A stretch of 48,248 bases of DNA from Nitrosomonadales bacterium. Its GTDB lineage: Bacteria; Pseudomonadota; Gammaproteobacteria; Burkholderiales; Gallionellaceae. The notes below the pieces were generated by a model. The model was not told the DNA's origin and did no database searches. It worked only from the letters and a program-made list of their open reading frames with translations. The stretch covers positions 1,824 to 50,071 of the forward strand of contig JAHFQY010000017.1 in the NCBI GenBank assembly GCA_023259065.1. The letters are read 5' to 3'. Of the stretch, positions 40,712-48,248 are shown piece after piece. Positions within the stretch are counted from its first letter, which is position 1. Every line of letters begins with the position of its first letter. Made by a program: the position numbers and the translations under genes.

Positions 40712-41078
40712 GGCAAATCTCCTGTAATGCACTATCCATAATCGCTGCATCTAGTTGCCGGCCTGTCCTGGCCAGCAACTGCGCAGCGAGATCCTTTAAC
40801 GCTTCCAGTTCATCGTCTGCAATATTGGCCCGTTCATTTTTTTCAAAACCGTAGACGAAGAACCACCTGCTCCCCTTGTTTGTCGCAAGCAGTGTTCTGG
40901 CGCCGCCACTCTTGCCGCGCCCTGCAAGCCCAATACGTTTCTTCACCACGCCGCCACCCAGGTCTGCATCAACCAGGCCATGAATCATTTCCGATACCGC
41001 GCTACACAACGCGCTATCGGTCAATTCCGTTTTACGCATCCAGCGGCTGAAGTGGCGAGTTTTAAAGACTCGCTTCAT
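40689..41078 (-). CDS. RelE/HigB-type toxin (NadS partner)
   Basis: A 129-residue toxin of the RelE superfamily, likely a ribosome-dependent mRNA endonuclease. Family traits are FKTRHFSRWMRKTELTDSAL at the start, GLVDADLGGGVVKKRIGLAG, GRGKSGGARTLLATNKGSRW and FVYGFEKNERANIADDELEA. Its ATG (41078-41076) overlaps the stop of a 32-codon ORF derived from hlyD (ATGA), so translation may be coupled. The toxin precedes the antitoxin, with overlapping ends. Confidence 0.92.
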   Translation of the reverse strand: MKRVFKTRHFSRWMRKTELTDSALCSAVSEMIHGLVDADLGGGVVKKRIGLAGRGKSGGARTLLATNKGSRWFFVYGFEKNERANIADDELEALKDLAAQLLARTGRQLDAAIMDSALQEICHDHKSQG

Positions 41079-41173
41079 TCTTTAAGTGTATCACTAAGTG
41101 GCATACACCGTCCAAAACACCCTGGGATGAAGCCCAGAACTTCCAGGGTAAACACTGCAGGTTTACCGGTCAT
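41075..41173 (-). pseudogene. Truncated, diverged copy of the hlyD 5' end
   Basis: Starting at ATG 41173, the first 18 codons read MTGKPAVFTLEVLGFIPG, against MTGKPAVLSPEALDFAPG in hlyD at 40317. At the DNA level 43 of 54 bases agree without gaps, 20 of the first 21 being identical. Similarity ends abruptly after codon 18. The frame then continues to TGA at 41077-41075, which overlaps the toxin start codon. It begins 33 bp after the RTX stop. It is best read as a remnant of an older hlyD copy left at the border of the TA insertion. Confidence 0.75.
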
Positions 41174-41206
41174 AGAACTGATCCCAATTTAAAACGCACA
41201 ATTGTT

Positions 41207-44200
41207 TCATCTGATCTGCACCGTTCCCGTGTTGAGTGTTGGCCATGGGTTCAAGGACTGCGGCGCGGCTCCAAACTGGCTGCTGGAGAGCGTATCTTGC
41301 GCTGCCGCGACATCCATCCCGGACAGGTTGCCGTGCATGCCGTACTGGTAGGCGAGATCGCCGCCCAGGGCGGCAGTGTCGCTGCTCGACAGGTGCGCAT
41401 CGAGCAGGCTGTTGGTCAGGCCCCAGGCGGTAATGCCGGGGTTGGCGGCACGGGCGCTGTCAAATGCACTGACCAGTTGCTGGAAGTCGAAATTTTCCAC
41501 GCTGCTGTTGCGCAGCACGTCGGTTGAGCCGGGGTTAAAGTCCGCCATGGCGGAGGCGATGACTTGCAGGTCAACGATGTTGCGGTTGGCAGGCGAGCTG
41601 TACCAGCCCTTGAAGGTGATGCTATCTGCCGCGCCCACATCCAGAATCAGGTCATTGCCGTTCTTCTGCAGCGCCAGTTCATCGTACGTCAGGCTGCCGC
41701 CCAGCGAGAGTACGTTACCCAGCCCTGCGGTTGCATACACCTTGTCGTTTCCGTCGCCCTTGTCGAAGGCGATGATGTTGGCGCCAGCTCCCAGCGTCAG
41801 GGTGTCGTTGCCGGCGCCCCCGATCAGAATTTCATTGTCGCTGGCCTTGTACGAATTAGCAGCAGCCGTGCCCAACACCAGGTGGTTGGCGCCGGCATCC
41901 ACGACCTGGGTGCCGTCTGCTTTAACCATGCTATCCGCCACCAGTGCGCCAGTGCTATCGACCACCTTGCTGCCGGATGTGCCGCCACTCTTGTTCCAGA
42001 CCTGGGTGTAGGACTTGTCCGGGTTGGTGATGGTATCGGTAAAGTAGGTGCTGCCGTCGGTGTAGGTGCGGTTGACCTTCGCTTCAGTCACGCCATTGCC
42101 CAGCACGGTGTTGTCGAAGGTGTAGCTAAAGGCGGCGCCGGCATTGGCAACCGTGCCGAATTTTTCAGCGGTGGATGCGATGTAGTTGGTGGCGCCTACG
42201 CTGCCATCCGACCTGCTCCAACTTTGCTGGTAAGAGCCATCGACCTGCTTCACCGTATCCGTAGTGTAGGTGCTGCCATCGGTATAGGTGTAAGTCAGCA
42301 GCGCCTCAGTATCACCATTGGCCAGCACGGTGTTGTCAAACACCTCGGTAAAGCCCTTCACAGGGTTGATGATGGTGCCGGTTTTTTCGCCTGTTGCAGA
42401 GATGTAATTCGTTGTGCCTGAACTGCCATCCGACCTGCTCCAACTTTGCTGGTAAGAGCCATCGGCCTGCTTCACCGTATCCGTAGTGTAGGTGCTGCCA
42501 TCGGTATAGGTGTAAGTCAGCAGCGCCTCGGTATCACCATTGGCCAGCACGGTGTTGTCAAACACCTCGGTAAAGCCCTTCACAGGGTTAATGATGGTGC
42601 CGGTTTTTTCGCCTGTTGCAGAGATGTAGTTCGTTGTGCCTGAACTGCCATCGCTTCTGCTCCATACCTTCTGGTAGGAACCATCGGCTTGTTTCACTGT
42701 ATCGGTAGTGTAGGTGCTGCCGTCGGTGTAGCTGTAATTCACCACCGTTTCGATGCTGCCATCGGCCAGCAAGGTTCTGGTATAGGCATCTGTGTAGCCT
42801 TTGGCAGGGTTGATTACCGTACCGCTCACCTTGATACCCGTCACAGGGTCAATAATATCCGTGCCCGAGCTGCCGTCCGCCTTGACCCAGCTGTCACTGA
42901 CCTTGACGCTGTTAATGTCGTAATTGGTAGTGGTAATGCTACCCGCGCCATTATCCGCAATGGTGGTGTAGCTGCCATCCGCGTTGTAAGTGGTACTGCT
43001 GGTGGAGCCGTTGGCATTCCAGGTATCGCTGCCGTGAGTGCCGTCGGCTTTGCTCCAACTGTCGGAGAGCTTGACGCCAGTTGCATTGAAGTGGGTGGTT
43101 ATGGTGTTGCCCAAGCCATCATTGATGTAACTGCTATAGCTGCCGTCCGCGTTGGTTTGGGTTCCACTGCTGGAACCATCGGCGTTGAAAATGTCGCTGC
43201 CGTTGGCGCCATCCGCCTTGACCCAGGTGTCATTCAGCTTGATGCCGTTCGCATCGAAGTTGGTGACGCTGGTATTACCCAGGCCGTCGTTGCTTGTAGA
43301 GGTAGAGCCAAGCACCACTCCGCTGGCATCATAATTCGTAGTGGTTGAATTGCCCTGCCCATCACTGATGAGCGTGCTGTAGCCCAGCTCATTGCCGCTG
43401 GCATCGAAGCTTGTCGTGGTGATATGACCCAAGCCGTCATTGACATAATTGCTGTAACTCCCGTCTGCATTCTGCACCGAACCGTAACTGCTGCCATCAG
43501 CGTTAAAGTAGTCTTCGCTCCATGAGCCGTCTGACTCGTGCCAGAAATAATCATGGATCTTGATACCGTCAGCATCGAAATCCAGCGCAGAAAAGTTGCC
43601 CTGCACGTCTTGAGTGTAACTGCCATAGCTGCCATCGGAGTTGTACCAGGTACCGCTCGATGAGCCATCAGCGTTATAAGTGTCAGTGCCGTGTGAGCCA
43701 TCGTTATACGCCCACTGATCCATGACTATCGTGCCCTGTGCATCGTAGCAGGTGATGCAGCAGCTTCCAGGCCCTTCGTAATTGTCGCCGCAAGCAACAG
43801 CCATCGAGCTGCCATCCGCGAAGATTAAGCTGCTAAATACCGTCGCGCCGTTCATTCCCCACAAGTCAAAATTCTCGATGAGCACGCTGTCGTTGGCCGA
43901 GTAGCTGACCAGCACGTCTGCACCCTGCTGGGTAATGCTGACATCTTTCGAAGTAATGCCCGTGCCAAAGCTGAGTGTGTCATTAGCCGCAACACCCACG
44001 ATGCGATCATCGCCATCGCCCAGGTTGAACTCAAAACGGTCTTCACCACCGCCGCCTGCAAGCACATCACTACCCGCTCCGCCAACCAGTACATCGTTAC
44101 CCGCCCCGCCATAAAGCGTGTCGTCTCCACCCAGCCCGAGCAGGGTATCGTTGCCGATATTGCCTTTAAGCGTATCCGCCTCTGCCGTGCCAACCAGGTT

Positions 44201-47200
44201 CAAAAGCATTGGCGGCGCAAGCGCGATCAGCTCACCCATGCCGACCACCTCGCCGTCAGCAAACCTGATCTGCTCAACGCCATAACCCAGCGGGTCATCG
44301 GCATTCGGAACTGTCAGGCGCACCTGGCTTGCACCATTGTTCCAGCTCATATCCAGGGTCATCCTGCCGTTATCCTGCCCCCATGACAGCGACAAATCGG
44401 CCAATGAAATACCCGCAGCGAACTCAACCGTATCTACCGGAATAACGCCCGCATCATAAGCGGGCTGCAGGGCCGCAAAATCATTGGCATCCGGCCGAAT
44501 GAAAGCGGGCAATGCTGGCTCATAGAACAAATTGCCATTGGCAATCAGCTCCTCAGGTGTTTTGCTATTCCAATGATCTGCCAAAAATGCCACTGCCTCT
44601 GCATAAGTATTGAAATAACCGCCTTCCACAATTACCCACTTGCCGCCATTTGCCTCCCTTTCCTGCCAGTCGGTAATACCCAGTGAGTTGTAATACCAGT
44701 TCTTGTAATTCCTTTCCGAGTCACCTGTATCACTAAGCAGATCAACACCAGTTTGTGTAGGGTCGATCAGGTAGCGCGATGCGCCAGCACCGCCATTCAT
44801 AGTGTCGTTGCCCGCCCCGCCAGCCAGCACGCTGCCGTTGCTAAGCGTGTCATTGCCGTTGCCGCCATACATGAATGCGCCGCCATCCAGTACATCGTCA
44901 CCCTCGCCGCCGTACAACAGGCCACCGCCATGTAGCGTGTCATTTCCCGCACCGCCATTCACCACGGCATAGGGGTTGTTGTAACCGTTGATAACGTTAT
45001 CTGATGCACCGCCAACGATTTCCTGCAAATTGATGCTTTCATCTCGGGATTGGAATTGCATACCTATCGTTCCGCCGACAATCGCTGTAGCGGGATAAAG
45101 CGCGGTAATTGTGCCGCCTTGATAGGCGCGGTAGTCGGTGAATTGTGTACTATTGAGAATCTGGCCGATCGTATTGCCATTACTATCCACTATGGTGCTT
45201 GTCCCGTTGAACCAGGACGAGGTATAACTTGCTTCACCCCAAGTAGCCCCCCAACTGACCTGCACTCTGATGCTCTGCTCGGCAATCGACGAATTTCTGC
45301 CATCAATAGCCTGAATAAAGGCCGCGTCACTTGATAATTCCGATTTGTTAATCGTGATTTTCTGGTCTACCACCACCCCTGCCCACCAACCTGCCATCCA
45401 ATAGCTATCATTATTGGTAACGGTTGTGCTTGTTGTTGTGGAAGCAGGATTGCCGTTCAACCAGTTATAGGTGATGGTATTAACGCTCGTGCCCTGCAAA
45501 ATCTGCTTGTAAATCCCATCGCCCACTGGCGACTTTTCCAGGGTGGTTGCTGACAACCAGCGATATCCATTGCCCAGACTATTGCTGGCGATAGATGACC
45601 TGGTTGCGGCAAAGAAATCGTCCCGCAACGAACTGTATTCATCCTGATTGGTGGCATTGATTGCATCGGCCACGCCCTGCTGTGCACCGCTGGCGTCTTT
45701 TATCTGCCAGTCTTGCTGCGTGGTGTAATAATCCTTGATCGTCATGCCCTGCTCGGTACCGCGTATCGTCAACACCAGGTCGTTACCGTTTTGCGTGGCG
45801 CGCAGGTCGTTTAAGGTCATGCCGTCCTGCAGCTGAATAATATTGCCGCCAGAGGAGGTGTCGATCACGGCGTCTGAGCCCATGCCGTAGCCGAAGCTGT
45901 AGCTATCCTGACCCTCCCCACCAATAAGAAGGTCGTTGCCGGCACCGCCGTCCAGCAGGTCATTGCCCAGCCCACCATCAAGAATGTCGTCGCCATTGCC
46001 GCCTTGCAAGGTGTCGTTACCTGCCAATCCGAGGATAGTGTTGTTGGCGTTATCTCCGGTAATCACATCGGCCTCTGCAGTGCCAGTAATGGGCAGAGCT
46101 TCAAAATCTGCCGGTGTCAGCACAAAACCATCACCAAAGATGATGCGCTCGATGCGGTTAGCATCAGCGTCCGTGGTATACCAGCCGTGGATGGTAATTT
46201 GATCTGCAGAACCGTTTATGCTCAACTCGAGGCTCCCAGCCGGAGTGCGGCGGAAAGACACATCACCTTGCATGATGTCTGCGCCGAATTGCAGGGTGTC
46301 GCCAGAAGCCGGATCACCCAGGTCGGTGATAATGTCCTGCCCATCGCCGCGATTGAAGACGAAGGTATCGGCTCCAGTGCCGCCGACAAGCAAGTCGTCT
46401 CCGGCGCCGCCAACGAGAGTGTCGTCACCTGCGCTGCCATAAATGGTGTCGTTACCCCCGAGCCCAAAGATAACGTTATTGCCGCTGTCTCCGGTGATAA
46501 CCTCGGAGTCTGCAGTGCCAGTAATGGGCAGAGCTTCGAAATCTGCCGGTGTCAGCACGGAACCATCACCAAAGATGATGCGCTCGATGCGGTTGTAGTC
46601 AGCGTATGCGGTGTACCAGCCGGGTATGGTGATTTGGTCGGAAGTGTCGTTTATGCAGAACACAAGGTCACCCGCCGGGGTGCGGCGGATGGAGACATCA
46701 CCTTGCAGGATGTCCGCACCGAATTGCAGGGTGTCGCTAGAAGCCGGATCACCCAGGTCAGTGATAATGTCCTGCCCGTCACCGCGATTGAAGATATAAG
46801 TATCAGCGCCAGTGCCGCCGGTAAGTGTGTCATCCCCCGCGCCACCCGTGAGCACGTCGTCGCCGGCATCGGCGTAGAGTGTGTCATTGCCCTCGCCGCC
46901 CAGCAAGATATCGTTGCCACCAAACCCTTGCAGCAGATCATTGCCCGTACCGCCATCCAGAAAATCGTCACCCGCTTCAACAGGCCTGCCGTTGACTGTA
47001 TCTCCATCACCGTAGAGCAAGTCATCGCCCGCGCCGCCATACAAGCTGTCGTTTCCATCCAATCCATTCAGCTTGTCATTACCGTCAAGGCCTTGAATGC
47101 GGTCTGTCGTATTGGTGCCGATGATATCGTCATCACCGGCCGTGCCGTCGAGGTCAAAGCCCCGCGCCAGCAGCTCGCGGATTGTCAGTGTGCCGCCGTC

Positions 47201-48248
47201 GGCAAATTCAAAGCTGCTGATGGATGAGCTGTTGAACACGTCGGTCTGGTCAAAGCCGCCGATATGAATGGCGTCGCCATTGCCGAAGTTGAGCAGGAGC
47301 GACCCCAGGTTCAGCTTCATACTTTTTTCATTGACTCCAACACCGAAGCGGAAAATGTTTTTGTCGGCTTTGGTGTCGTAGACGGTATCTACCCCGTCCC
47401 CCAGGTTGAAGACAAAGACGTCTTGCCCTGCACCACCCCATAGGGTGTCGTCTCCTGTACCGCCTTCCAGATAGTCGTTGCCACCGCCAGCGTCGATCTC
47501 GTCAGCGCCTGCGCCACCGAAGAGGAAGTCGTCACCATGAAATTCTATAGGCAGGCTAGCATCATCGTCGTCCCCCCAAATTTTGTCATCACCTTTCCCC
47601 CCGAAAATAATGTCACTACCACCTTGTCCGAATAGATAATCCTCGCCATCACCACCATCAATAATGTCGTTGCCGTGATTTTCCGCTAATGCAAAAACTA
47701 TAGTTTCAATTTGATCAGGCGTGTCCCCATCACCATAGATTATGTCGTTACCTCCATCTCCAAATAGAACATCATCCATTTCCATGCCAAATATGAAATC
47801 ATTATCCACTCCACCATGCACATAATCAGCACCTGAACCAGCAGCAATAAAGTCGTTTCCACTACCGCCATCAATAACATTGCTTTGATCCTCCTCCTGC
47901 AATTTATTTCTTGCTGCATTGGAATAACTGACCGGCACCCCATTAGGATAAGTAGTGTTATATCCCGATCTCCAGTTAAAACCTGTCGCTTGCTTGTGTA
48001 TGTAAGGATTATTGCGGCGAATAAAGTTAACATCGATAGGCTTAATGAGGGGCATATCGCTTGAACCTAAGAGTATGTCATCACCAGCACCGCCATTTAT
48101 CGTGTCCTTGCCCAAGCCGCCTTGTATTACATCACCACCGCTGCCACCCTCAATGTAGTCATCCCCCCCCATGCCCGTCAGCGCGTCATCCCCGCCTTTG
48201 CCATCAATCACGTCATTGCCGCCCGTACCGCTAATGAGATCTGCCGCG
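41207..48248 (-). CDS. Giant RTX-type calcium-binding protein (N-terminus beyond the window)
   Basis: An open frame of 2346 visible residues with stop TGA at 41209-41207; it is still open at the right edge, so the GTG at 48211 is not the real start. Nonapeptide blocks of GGxGxDxLx type lie near 48245-47430, 47150-46800, 46510-46370, 46070-45900, 45010-44780, 44190-44030 and 41850-41780. Most are followed by a haemolysin-related module (IIFADG or IERIIFGDG). An unrecognised domain lies at about 45690-45020, a C-x9-CC-x2-C cluster at about 43790-43740, and Asp-Gly-Ser-rich repeats at 43730-41940. The end (VENFDFQQLVSAFDSARAAN, DTAALGGDLAYQYGMHG) resembles other betaproteobacterial RTX C-termini. 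It is a probable type I secretion substrate acting outside the cell; its role is unknown. Confidence 0.93.
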   Translation of the reverse strand, partial: AADLISGTGGNDVIDGKGGDDALTGMGGDDYIEGGSGGDVIQGGLGKDTINGGAGDDILLGSSDMPLIKPIDVNFIRRNNPYIHKQATGFNWRSGYNTTYPNGVPVSYSNAARNKLQEEDQSNVIDGGSGNDFIAAGSGADYVHGGVDNDFIFGMEMDDVLFGDGGNDIIYGDGDTPDQIETIVFALAENHGNDIIDGGDGEDYLFGQGGSDIIFGGKGDDKIWGDDDDASLPIEFHGDDFLFGGAGADEIDAGGGNDYLEGGTGDDTLWGGAGQDVFVFNLGDGVDTVYDTKADKNIFRFGVGVNEKSMKLNLGSLLLNFGNGDAIHIGGFDQTDVFNSSSISSFEFADGGTLTIRELLARGFDLDGTAGDDDIIGTNTTDRIQGLDGNDKLNGLDGNDSLYGGAGDDLLYGDGDTVNGRPVEAGDDFLDGGTGNDLLQGFGGNDILLGGEGNDTLYADAGDDVLTGGAGDDTLTGGTGADTYIFNRGDGQDIITDLGDPASSDTLQFGADILQGDVSIRRTPAGDLVFCINDTSDQITIPGWYTAYADYNRIERIIFGDGSVLTPADFEALPITGTADSEVITGDSGNNVIFGLGGNDTIYGSAGDDTLVGGAGDDLLVGGTGADTFVFNRGDGQDIITDLGDPASGDTLQFGADIMQGDVSFRRTPAGSLELSINGSADQITIHGWYTTDADANRIERIIFGDGFVLTPADFEALPITGTAEADVITGDNANNTILGLAGNDTLQGGNGDDILDGGLGNDLLDGGAGNDLLIGGEGQDSYSFGYGMGSDAVIDTSSGGNIIQLQDGMTLNDLRATQNGNDLVLTIRGTEQGMTIKDYYTTQQDWQIKDASGAQQGVADAINATNQDEYSSLRDDFFAATRSSIASNSLGNGYRWLSATTLEKSPVGDGIYKQILQGTSVNTITYNWLNGNPASTTTSTTVTNNDSYWMAGWWAGVVVDQKITINKSELSSDAAFIQAIDGRNSSIAEQSIRVQVSWGATWGEASYTSSWFNGTSTIVDSNGNTIGQILNSTQFTDYRAYQGGTITALYPATAIVGGTIGMQFQSRDESINLQEIVGGASDNVINGYNNPYAVVNGGAGNDTLHGGGLLYGGEGDDVLDGGAFMYGGNGNDTLSNGSVLAGGAGNDTMNGGAGASRYLIDPTQTGVDLLSDTGDSERNYKNWYYNSLGITDWQEREANGGKWVIVEGGYFNTYAEAVAFLADHWNSKTPEELIANGNLFYEPALPAFIRPDANDFAALQPAYDAGVIPVDTVEFAAGISLADLSLSWGQDNGRMTLDMSWNNGASQVRLTVPNADDPLGYGVEQIRFADGEVVGMGELIALAPPMLLNLVGTAEADTLKGNIGNDTLLGLGGDDTLYGGAGNDVLVGGAGSDVLAGGGGEDRFEFNLGDGDDRIVGVAANDTLSFGTGITSKDVSITQQGADVLVSYSANDSVLIENFDLWGMNGATVFSSLIFADGSSMAVACGDNYEGPGSCCITCYDAQGTIVMDQWAYNDGSHGTDTYNADGSSSGTWYNSDGSYGSYTQDVQGNFSALDFDADGIKIHDYFWHESDGSWSEDYFNADGSSYGSVQNADGSYSNYVNDGLGHITTTSFDASGNELGYSTLISDGQGNSTTTNYDASGVVLGSTSTSNDGLGNTSVTNFDANGIKLNDTWVKADGANGSDIFNADGSSSGTQTNADGSYSSYINDGLGNTITTHFNATGVKLSDSWSKADGTHGSDTWNANGSTSSTTYNADGSYTTIADNGAGSITTTNYDINSVKVSDSWVKADGSSGTDIIDPVTGIKVSGTVINPAKGYTDAYTRTLLADGSIETVVNYSYTDGSTYTTDTVKQADGSYQKVWSRSDGSSGTTNYISATGEKTGTIINPVKGFTEVFDNTVLANGDTEALLTYTYTDGSTYTTDTVKQADGSYQQSWSRSDGSSGTTNYISATGEKTGTIINPVKGFTEVFDNTVLANGDTEALLTYTYTDGSTYTTDTVKQVDGSYQQSWSRSDGSVGATNYIASTAEKFGTVANAGAAFSYTFDNTVLGNGVTEAKVNRTYTDGSTYFTDTITNPDKSYTQVWNKSGGTSGSKVVDSTGALVADSMVKADGTQVVDAGANHLVLGTAAANSYKASDNEILIGGAGNDTLTLGAGANIIAFDKGDGNDKVYATAGLGNVLSLGGSLTYDELALQKNGNDLILDVGAADSITFKGWYSSPANRNIVDLQVIASAMADFNPGSTDVLRNSSVENFDFQQLVSAFDSARAANPGITAWGLTNSLLDAHLSSSDTAALGGDLAYQYGMHGNLSGMDVAAAQDTLSSSQFGAAPQSLNPWPTLNTGTVQIR
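41979..42866. repeat. 222-bp tandem repeat units inside the RTX gene
   Basis: Four units begin at 41979, 42201, 42423 and 42645, each 222 bp (74 codons). The middle two (42201-42422 and 42423-42644) differ by only a few bases; the outer two are diverged. The unit encodes YTDGSTYTTDTVKQADGSYQ and DGSSGTTNYISATGEKTGTI plus about 34 more residues. Confidence 0.85.
46081..46815. repeat. Duplicated haemolysin-related module, 435-bp period
   Basis: The segment 46081-46380 is repeated at 46516-46815. Both encode NRGDGQDIITDLGDPAS, then DTLQFGADI, RRTPAG, GWYT and NRIERIIFGDG, ending ADFEALPITGTA. The nonapeptide blocks between are less alike. Confidence 0.8.

Noticed and set aside
41979-42866. Regular tandem repeat considered as a CRISPR array
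   Set aside because: The 222-bp units are in-frame coding repeats with no unique spacers between short repeats.
48209-48211. GTG considered as the start of the RTX gene
   Set aside because: The frame remains open to the window edge and already reads RTX nonapeptides (ISGTGGND) upstream of it.

Overview
The window is bacterial chromosome, most likely from a betaproteobacterium of the Nitrosomonadales (Gallionellaceae-like). This rests on gene order and family content: ndk-rlmN-pilW-rodZ-ispG-hisS-yfgM-bamB-der-hfq-hflX-hflK-hflC-DUF2065-hisZ-purA is the betaproteobacterial arrangement, and a hopanoid squalene cluster (hpnCDE), a dapC/dapD/dapE set and pilU lie nearby. The genus is inference only.

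Layout. 1-1179 (-): 5' end of purT and a DMT exporter. 1180-2863: an accessory pocket with an inverted-repeat element and two back-to-back toxin-antitoxin (TA) modules, ccdAB (-) and higBA (+). 3018-11950 (+): dapC, dapD, pilU, an ArsC/Spx-like reductase, dapE, prmB and hpnC-hpnD-hpnE, interrupted by three different families of short inverted-repeat elements. 12136-15436: small or poorly known genes: a secreted DUF1161 protein, a two-helix membrane protein, an orphan ParA, a small (-) ORF, and a membrane GGDEF protein whose catalytic motif is degenerate while its product-binding I-site is kept. 15481-34263 (-): a long block of conserved housekeeping genes (rlmB, rnr, purA, hisZ and on to ndk), with one tRNA-Leu(CAG) on the + strand between rnr and purA. 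34382-37304 (-): a dctPQM TRAP transporter with a strong terminator just after dctP.

37592-48248 (-) is the most unusual part. A giant RTX-type protein (at least 2346 residues; its N-terminus lies beyond the right edge) is followed on the same strand by an HlyD-type adaptor and a TolC-type outer-membrane protein, the periplasmic and outer-membrane parts of a type I secretion system. No ABC ATPase/permease is in the window. Between the RTX gene and hlyD sits a third TA module (RelE/HigB-type toxin, NadS-type antitoxin). A second, diverged copy of the first 54 nt of hlyD stands just after the RTX stop. It forms a 32-codon ORF whose stop overlaps the toxin start codon (ATGA). The TA module therefore lies inside a secretion operon, behind a remnant of the gene it precedes.

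The RTX protein is a mosaic. Calcium-binding nonapeptide blocks and haemolysin-related modules alternate with an unrecognised domain of about 220 residues, an unusual four-cysteine cluster, and about 600 residues of Asp-Gly-Ser-rich repeats. That repeat region includes 222-bp tandem units, two of which are almost identical at DNA level. All functional statements come from reading motifs and recalled family knowledge; no database search was run.
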